Assembly (NCBI GenBank): GCA_026874595.1
Contig: CM049316.1
Span: 36,930,695-36,994,694 of the forward strand
Source: Sipunculus nudus
Lineage: Eukaryota; Annelida; Sipuncula; Golfingiida; Sipunculidae
Reading direction: 5' to 3'
DNA: 64,000 bases
Shown here: positions 57,990 to 64,000 of the stretch, in pieces
Numbering within the stretch: the stretch's first letter is position 1
How the letters are laid out: every line of letters begins with the position of its first letter
The notes under the pieces: model-generated
Database searches by the model: none
What the model was told of the DNA's origin: nothing
What the model saw: the letters and a program-made list of their open reading frames with translations, nothing else
Position numbers and translations under genes: made by a program

Positions 57990-58330
57990 GCTATGATCAG
58001 ATTGTCAAAATTAGCTTACAACCTTTAAAAAGCGCATTATCACCTATCTGAATTTTATAACTTAAAGGTAATCCCTTGGAGTTTTTATGAAAAAATAGGC
58101 CAGAAAAAGTGGAAATCAACCAACACAGGTTGCTTGTTTTATTTATATTAACGTGTTTATAATATGCGGGGGCCCGCCAAAACAAAACAAATCAACAAGG
58201 ACATCTGGCAGCAAGTTTTTTACCGTTTGTCAACATTGCTGTGTTTACAAACATTTTGTTGATAAACAAGTTCATACGTCCTTAACGGAGGCATTGTAAG
58301 AAGTTTTCATGACCTAAAGTACCCTTAGAT
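57990..58330 (-). repeat. Diverged relative of the array unit, minus strand
   Basis: Read on the minus strand: GAACTTGTTTATCAACAAAA, then TGTTGACAAACGG, TTGCTGCCAGATGTCC, GGCGGGCCCCCGC. This matches 6010-6230 in the same order (GAACTTGTTTATAAAAAAAA, TGTTGACAAACGGG, TTGCTGCCAGATGC, GGCGGGCCCCCG). A two-member subfamily of the array-related repeat. Confidence 0.6.
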
Positions 58331-58479
58331 CATTAATTTATACACAGAGGAAGCCAGAAATAATACATATTCTCTTTCGAAAGGTAGGTATAAGGGGCAC
58401 CTTTAAAATTAAAAAAAAAAAAAAAAAACTGTGTCTCCCCTGAAACATGGACCCTCCTACCAAATGTAATATAATCGGT

Positions 58480-58700
58480 AATTATTAGTTCCGAGGGATT
58501 GTACTGGACGAGGCTGTGACAGAGAGGGGATCAGATTGACAGATGGATTATCTGTGTGTTACTCTTGGCTTATTTCGGTACTTGCTGGACAGATTCTGCC
58601 GTGGGCATACCAGTAACCAGTTTAATGGAAATGATGTCACATTTGTCTAGTGTTAACTTTTTGACCCTAGGTCATCAGCAGTAACCTTGTAAATACAATT
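58480..58700 (+). repeat. Dispersed repeat, copy 3 of 3
   Basis: GATGGATTATCTGTGTGTTA, GGTACTTGCTGGACAGATTC, then AACCAGTTTAATGGAAATGA combines the blocks seen singly at 55325 and 56376. Confidence 0.5.
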
Positions 58701-59088
58701 AAAGGTCAAAGATGCGGCCGTTTTGGATTTTGTGTTTGTTATGTAGAATGCCATATTATTGTGCGTGTGAAATATTTATATATATATATTTCTTTAAAAC
58801 TAGATAAATAAGCAAAAAACAAGACAGAAGATTCACCGTCATGTTTTCGGGAATATTGAATTTTATTTTCAGAATCGCATGGTTGTATAGAACATGCATG
58901 GGATTCAGTTCATGCATGGTTTCACGTCGAAAACAAGACGTAAAATGATATTTTCTAACTTTCCAGCCATGTTTTTTAGTTTATATATATTTTTAAAAGC
59001 CATTTAAATGCAGAGCAATACATACGGAACTGAGGGTATACATTTATATTGTTGCTGATATATTCCAGTGGTTTTTACTTTGGACAAC
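58701..59088. other. Intergenic, no gene recognised
   Basis: AT-rich flank of the solo TRIM-like LTR, with a short TA run near 58777. Nothing recognised. Confidence 0.45.
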
Positions 59089-59236
59089 TTTTACGGGGTG
59101 CCTTAAAAGCGGACCGAATTGTCTTGCTATCGAAGCATGCTTTTTCTAGCGAAGCGGCGGACTTGTGCGCCACCAACATGGGTTCGAATTTGGGATCGGC
59201 CCAATATTTTCCCCTGAGCAATTTGTCTTCGTAACA
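59089..59236 (+). mobile_element. Solo LTR of the TRIM-like element, plus strand
   Basis: ACGGGGTGCCTTAAAAGCGG near the start and TTTGTCTTCGTAACA at the end match the LTRs at 21 kb and 63 kb. The B box GGGTTCGAATTTG is partly decayed, and about 10 bp around the end of the A box is deleted. No internal region or second LTR is near, so it is a solo LTR. Confidence 0.8.
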
Positions 59237-59953
59237 CCCCTTTCACTTGAATTTCCAGACCCTGTTATTTTTTTCAACCAAGTCCACTTTTGAATGAATT
59301 ATTAGATTGTCGATTTAACCATTTAACCTTTTCCAGGATGATAAATTTTAAATTAACCATCAGCCTTCTCTTAAGTCAAATGTTCATGGTTCGTGCTAAC
59401 CCAAATAATTACCAGAGTATACATTTGTCATATGTCCGCCGGTGTGAGAAGTAGGTCAGGTTCACCAAGCACTTTATTTATTTTTAGTTGCAGCCGTAGG
59501 AGTATCTGGGTTTTCGTGCGTTACACCTTATGACCGTAAGAAGGAGAGAAGAATAACCACAATTATGTACCAAATGTCACATAGGCGTTTTTTTGGGTAT
59601 TAGCATGACATGGGGGGCTGAATAACGGGAACACGGACGATATGTATGAGGGCAGGTCAGCGAGGGGGTTTGACAACATCTAGCGTGTGAGCTGAGGAAA
59701 TGCCATTTGTCTTAAGAAAATATGTGTATTAATTCTGGTAAGTTTGGACTCCCTGGTTAAGATTGATCTCTGGGGTAAACCGTATTGCTTTATTAATGTT
59801 CTGTTCTAAAGAATTCCATTAACCTACAACAAACTACAAGAACATACAGTAAAATATATACCAAAAGATGAGAGAAATATCATATGCTTTGTAAAATTTT
59901 TAACTGTTAAGAAATTGTCCGAAATCTAATTGTGATGAACATAATCACATTAA
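59237..59953. other. Intergenic, no gene recognised
   Basis: Nothing recognised between the solo LTR and the SINE. Confidence 0.45.
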
Positions 59954-60264
59954 TTAGGTAAAGGTAGGTAAAGTCTGCTGGGCTTTTACACCCGAGCCTA
60001 ATGGCTCATCAGGCCGGAGCTTATCCCGGTTTCGGTAGCGTGAAGCGACTTAGGTGTTAAAATCCTCCTGGATGGGACGCTAGTCCATCGCCGGTTACCT
60101 TCCCAGGTTTTACTGGTACCCATATCTACTGCTGGGTGGACAGAGGCACACTTGCGGTTGGGACCTTGCCTAAGGGTCTTGGCACGGTGGGGGTCTGACC
60201 GGGATTCGAACTCACGACCTCTCGATCATGAGCCCGGCACCTTAACCATTACACCACCGCCCCC
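59954..60264 (-). mobile_element. tRNA-derived SINE, tRNA-Met-like head
   Basis: Read on the minus strand from 60264. The head is GGGGGCGG, A box TGGTGTAATGGTTAAG (60256-60241), an anticodon loop CTCATGA with CAT as in tRNA-Met, a following GGTCGTGAGTTCGAATCCC (B box 60213-60201) and ACCCCC closing the acceptor stem. A body of about 200 bp follows, including GATGGACTAGCGTCCCATCC and GGCCTGATGAGCCATTAGGC, and the 3' end is short tandem TTTACCTA. The long body after the tRNA part excludes a plain tRNA gene. The clearest SINE in the window, with an intact polymerase III promoter. Confidence 0.85.
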
Positions 60265-60618
60265 GTTAATTCCATTAATAAATGTGTTTTTTAATAATAT
60301 CTGAGTGTATGACGCATTGTTGTTTAAAATGTGCTCGCCGCTTATATTTACAATGCCTCATACACGTAAGTTGAGCAGCATAAGTAGTCAAGTCAATTTG
60401 CGATCAGACTAAATGACCATCCCGTGATACAATTTCATTTTTATAAATTACACTTAACCAATTCATATCCGCTTATATCATGATATTAACTCCCACTTCC
60501 TTTATATCTTACACATCGAGTTACACGTGGATAGACTACAGTAACAACTTACATAAGTGAAATAAATTTCATTGTTGAAGGGGAAATATGAATGCATCGA
60601 CAGGACAAGATGTTAAGC
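60265..60618. other. Intergenic, no gene recognised
   Basis: AT-rich sequence next to the SINE head. Nothing recognised. Confidence 0.45.
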
Positions 60619-60680
60619 CCTCTCTCTCTCTCTCTCTCTCTGTCTGTCTCTCTCTCTCTCTCACACACACACATATATAT
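60619..60680 (+). repeat. (CT)n/(CA)n/(TA)n compound microsatellite
   Basis: CT units broken by GTCTGT, then ACAC, then ATATATA. Confidence 0.9.
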
Positions 60681-61339
60681 ACATTTTTATTTAAAGGTAT
60701 TTTAGCAATTTTAAAGGTATTTAGTCATTTTCACAATGTATATTATCTTCCGCTATCACTTCATTTCAGGTAATACAATTTTGTTCTAGCGAAACCAACC
60801 TGGAAAACAGGCTCTGGCCTCTTGATCACCATTTTATATATTGTTTTGGTTCTGTGTGTTGGTAAATATGATTCAAGTGTGTCTGATTACTATAACGAGA
60901 CCGCATGGCCAAAAATACTTTATTGCGCATGCGCGAAAAAGATGCTGTTCCGAAGAATGACAGATAAATTATAAATTTTACTGTTTGTGGCTATATGGTA
61001 GAAGTGCAGGACAATATGTTCATATATTTTTAGTCGCCATTAATGGCGCCTGGTGCAAGATTACACCTACTGTGTATGTGTATAGGAAATGGTCCCAGAA
61101 CGAATTCGTGGCAGATACTGTTTTATATCTTGGCGAGAACAATGTATTTCGTGTCTACCTAATCTGCCAAATAAAAGGATGGGCCCTTTTTAACGTTTGG
61201 TTTAAACCAACATGTACAAAATCATCAACAGCAAGTTTCACACATGGCAAAAAAAATGATTTCCAGACACCCAGCAAAGTAAAAAGCGAAGAAACAGTCA
61301 CCAGGTATGTTTGAATTATCTGAACAGGAAAACACATGG
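60681..61339. other. Intergenic, no gene recognised
   Basis: A 109-residue frame at 60985-61314 starts with TTG and has no recognisable features. It could hold an exon but nothing supports that. Confidence 0.3.
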
Positions 61340-61344
61340 GTAAG

Positions 61345-61547
61345 CAGAAGCGGATCCAGGGGGGGGGGGTTCGGGGGTCCGGACCCCCCCCCCCCCCTTT
61401 TTCACCCGAAGCAACCTTTAAAAAGGGGTTTTAGACGTAATTTTGCGGCCTGGACCCCCCTTTTCCAGACCTGATGACCTTTTTTAGGATTTTCATTAGT
61501 CCTCCTAGGTTGGACCCCCCTTTTCCTAAATCCTGGATCCGCCCCTG
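61345..61547 (+). mobile_element. CAG...CTG MITE, clean 203-bp copy with 5-bp duplication
   Basis: Starts CAGAAGCGGATCCAGG and ends CCTGGATCCGCCCCTG, which are inverted repeats. It is flanked exactly by GTAAG (61340-61344 and 61548-61552). Inside is a G-run/C-run palindrome around GGTCCGGACC and two TGGACCCCCC blocks. Copies also lie at 5185-5387 (minus) and 51870-52060. No coding capacity; superfamily not assigned. Confidence 0.85.
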
Positions 61548-61552
61548 GTAAG

Positions 61553-62025
61553 AGTGTTGTTATTGGCGACTATACCCCAGCCTGGCCTGGGATAATAAGG
61601 GACAGCATTGTGAAATTGTGGTGAAGCACTTACGCAGATGGAATCTCGCATGCAAGCAGCACCAGACACGGTATATTATAGACACCGACAAGTACTAAGG
61701 GAAGAGGTACAAAACTGGTTCACCGACAGAAACTTATTTTAAGCCTATCTTGGTAGGACATAAGAAATAACATACCTTTAATAATATATACATGCCACTA
61801 AAATATGTAAAATAAAACGGAATCCCATGCCTGTTTGAACTGCTCTGAGACAGAAACTTCTGTAGTTGCTTAAATTGTCAATTGAATAAATTAAATCCCT
61901 GAATTTTGCACTTTACTAAGTCATAGAGCGGTAAAAGGAGATAGCGATCCACTATTACTTGTATGTTTGTACGTAACGGTCTAGGTCAGGGTTGGCAATG
62001 ACGGAATGACCACTGCTTTCTCAAC
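61553..62025. other. Intergenic, no gene recognised
   Basis: Nothing recognised between the MITE and the ATCGATAT-rich block. Confidence 0.45.
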
Positions 62026-62115
62026 AGTGTAGGGGTGCCCGATATTATCGATATATCGCAATATACACATTACCGTATCACGATATGGTTTCCATATATC
62101 GATATTTTTCATATT
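62026..62115 (+). repeat. ATCGATAT-rich block (possible DNA-transposon end)
   Basis: GGGGTGCCCGATATTATCGA followed by repeated ATCGATAT. A GGGGTG start with dense ATCGATAT repeats recalls some hAT-type ends, but there is no partner end, so I leave it as a repeat. Confidence 0.35.
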
Positions 62116-63132
62116 TTATCAAACGTGACAACATTTAAAACATTTTTACCTTCTATATTTCAATAAACATTCATTTTCTTAGGGAAGCAAAAGTATTAAT
62201 ATATTACAATCAAGCCTCACACGTAGGAGCCTTGAGAAGTAATATTGAAGATATTTTCAGTCAATGGTTTGAGTTTGGAAACTATTCATGGCTGTTTACA
62301 TAAAACTATAAACGCAAGCGTCAGTACATGACAAAATGTCTGTTAATTAAACGAGGTCTCTGCAAAGCTTACATTAAACAGAAGGCTGTACACGTCAAAA
62401 GCAATTACTCGTTCTTTGTTGTAGAACTAACATGCGGCCGACCTGTACCCTTGACGACGTGACTGTACTAGAATTTAAAATAAATCTCCGCCACTGTGGT
62501 GCTCTCATACGTAATTATTCCTTCGTTATATTGTGAGATATAGTTTATACAGTACAGGGTATATCAGGGTATATTTATTAATAAATAAATAATCATTTTA
62601 TCTAAAAATAATTTTATATATTCTGGGAATATTTTTATTTACTATTCATTTATATATATACATATATACGTACTTGAGGTTAACTGGAAAAGGTGCAGAC
62701 CTAAAATTAGACCCAAAGGCCTCTGTCTCTGATGTACCCGGTTCCTTAGTTTTAAACAAAATTGATATAGTCGGGCCCTGAAGAGGGCAGTTAACACTGA
62801 ACGGACGGGGAACGCTTGATTAAAAGTTTGTGCAGTTCTAAAAGTTCCTTAAAATGTATACCCTGTGACTGCAAGCAACTTCTTTCTAAAGAAAAAAAAA
62901 AACGGTTAAGAAACAAAAATGAAATCGGGGACCAGTTTATAACATTTGAAGGTACTGTTTTAGTTTTAAGATTATTAAATATTTAGAGAGGACCAAAACC
63001 GTTTACTTTTATTTGGGGTAGCCTTTGTTCTTGAGCTGACCGTTGATGCAACCACATAGTCAGTGAACCGCTACACACATGTTCCGTGTAGCACACAACA
63101 AATCTTTATTTGCACCTTGGGGGGATATATAT
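62116..63132. other. Intergenic, no gene recognised
   Basis: AT-rich sequence with short TA runs near 62650. Nothing recognised. Confidence 0.45.
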
Positions 63133-63288
63133 TGATACGGGGTGACATAAAAGCGGACCGAACTGTCTCGCAAGTGAAGCTTGCTTTGCTAGCGAAGCGG
63201 TTGGTACGCCGGACTTGTGCGCAACCGTTATGGCTTCGAATCACGGATCGGCCCAGAATTTTCCCCTGCAAAATTTGTCTTCTTTACA
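63133..63288 (+). repeat. TRIM-like LTR
   Basis: 156 bp. The A box TAGCGAAGCGG is at 63190-63200; the B box region GGCTTCGAATCAC (63232-63244) has two changes. The ends are mutated (TGATACG and CTTTACA against TGTTACG and CGTAACA). Confidence 0.8.
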
Positions 63289-63291
63289 AAA

Positions 63292-63309
63292 TGGGGGCTG
63301 GTCTGGGAT
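63292..63309 (+). promoter_or_regulatory. Primer-binding site, tRNA-Pro type (two changes)
   Basis: TGGGGGCTGGTCTGGGAT, three bases after the LTR. It differs at two positions from the complement of the tRNA-Pro 3' end (TGGGGGCTCGTCCGGGAT). Confidence 0.8.
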
Positions 63310-63380
63310 GACGGTAAAACTTTGCGGCCCAAAGTGTGACTCCTGTTATAATTAGTCTTGTTCTGATAGCAGAACGCTCT

Positions 63381-63390
63381 TAAGAGGGGA
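63381..63390 (+). promoter_or_regulatory. Polypurine tract
   Basis: TAAGAGGGGA directly before the second LTR, where plus-strand DNA synthesis of LTR elements is primed. The same tract (AAGAGGGGGTG) precedes the 3' LTR of the 21-kb copy. Confidence 0.75.
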
Positions 63391-63541
63391 TGTCTTACGG
63401 GGTGACATAAAAGCAGGACCGAACTGTCTCGCTAGTGAAGCTTGCTTGCTAGCTAAGCGGTTGGTACGCCAGACTTGTGCGCCATCGTTATTGGTTCGGA
63501 TCGGCCAAGAACTTACCCTTGAAAAATTTGTCTTCGTAACA
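63391..63541 (+). repeat. TRIM-like LTR, shared middle copy
   Basis: Starts TGTCTTACGGGG (2-bp insertion) and ends TTCGTAACA. The A box region TAGCTAAGCGG is at 63450-63460; the B box is cut short by a small deletion (GGTTCGGATCGG). Confidence 0.8.
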
Positions 63542-63544
63542 AAA

Positions 63545-63562
63545 TGGGGGCTCGTCCGGGAT
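63545..63562 (+). promoter_or_regulatory. Primer-binding site, exact tRNA-Pro complement
   Basis: TGGGGGCTCGTCCGGGAT, three bases after the LTR. It is identical over 18 nt to the complement of the conserved 3' end of animal tRNA-Pro (ending GAGCCCCCA), a primer used by many LTR retroelements. Confidence 0.85.
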
Positions 63563-63603
63563 GACAGTAAAACTTTGTGGCCAAGGGAATAAGCTCACCA
63601 AAC

Positions 63604-64000
63604 AATATATATGTCTCCAACTTAACGCAGAGGTAAACTGACCTCTAGACCATGATAGCGGCACCTGGAAGCCACTAATAGTTCTGGTATATCAACAGTG
63701 TTGTGTTATATTGGGCATGATTGCCTAATCCATGTGGCCTGCATTAGGACAGAAATAAAACATGAAATCCCGATGTACATTTCAATGTAACTGGATTATT
63801 TGTTGATAATAAGCCATTGTTTTCAGCGATATTAAAATTCAATTAGAAGCTACATCAAGAAAAATATACTAACACTACACAAAATACAAAAGAGTAGGAT
63901 AAAGTCAAATAAAATAATGTACATAGTGTATGTCTACAGCTATTAATATTTCAACGCAGACGTGCAATGGCAGCCGTGTGGCGAAACTACATAAATAAAG
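63604..64000. other. Intergenic, no gene recognised
   Basis: AT-rich sequence to the end of the window. Nothing recognised. Confidence 0.45.

Larger units (their letters stand above)
63133..63603 (+). mobile_element. TRIM-like element in chain: LTR-internal-LTR-internal
   Basis: LTR 63133-63288, internal 63289-63390, LTR 63391-63541, then a second internal region that begins again with the primer-binding site and stops at about 63603 (AATAAGCTCACCAAA). So two elements share the middle LTR and the second has lost its 3' part. Such chains arise by LTR-LTR recombination or by insertion into a copy. There is no coding sequence in the 102-bp internal region. Confidence 0.8.

Noticed and set aside
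60190-60264. A functional tRNA-Met gene
   Set aside because: The anticodon stem pairs badly and a SINE body with tandem tail follows directly.
60985-61314. A 109-residue ORF
   Set aside because: It begins with TTG, not ATG, and no splice or domain evidence supports it.

Overview
The window reads as nuclear DNA of a marine invertebrate animal, most likely a mollusc and perhaps a bivalve. It is AT-rich and gene-poor, dense in (TA)n, (GA)n and poly-C tracts, and packed with eukaryotic repeats: a non-LTR retrotransposon, solo LTRs, tRNA-derived SINEs, and small elements with terminal inverted repeats (TIRs). The taxon is inferred from repeat style, not proven. There are no prokaryotic features, rRNA genes or CRISPR arrays.

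Only one ordinary gene is well supported: a single-exon class A (rhodopsin-type) peptide-receptor-like GPCR on the minus strand at 8549-9694. The other long reading frames, at 14572-17546, are a decayed CR1/L2-type retrotransposon: endonuclease plus reverse transcriptase, one frameshift, two adjacent stops, and a 3' stem-loop with a TAAA tail.

Layout. 0-8.5 kb: dispersed repeats, a 0.4-kb purine tract, diverged transposon pieces. 8.5-10 kb: the GPCR and its upstream region. 11.6-13.2 kb: a Penelope-like tail and a 585-bp TIR element. 14.5-17.9 kb: the retrotransposon. 19.7-21.4 kb: a tRNA-Arg-like SINE, a GACTCG-rich repeat and a complete miniature LTR element. 22.4-26.3 kb: minisatellite, nested transposon remnants, a long hairpin and tandem repeats. 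33.7-45.9 kb: a 12-kb array of rearranged copies of one roughly 3-kb unit, with four LTR insertions inside it. 47-52 kb: a GACTCG-rich repeat, then a pogo/Tc1-like TIR element carrying two Harbinger-like MITEs. 52-64 kb: dispersed repeats, a tRNA-Met-like SINE, a 203-bp MITE and a second locus of the miniature LTR element.

The most interesting object is that miniature LTR element (TRIM-like). Its roughly 156-bp LTRs begin TGTTACG and end CGTAACA. They are followed by an 18-nt site matching the complement of the tRNA-Pro 3' end, then an internal region of only 103-119 bp and a purine tract. Each LTR also carries a tRNA-like A box and B box at tRNA spacing, suggesting an internal RNA polymerase III promoter. 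It occurs as a full copy (21 kb), solo LTRs (35 kb, 59 kb) and an LTR-internal-LTR-internal chain (63 kb). All of this was read by eye; no alignment or database search was run.
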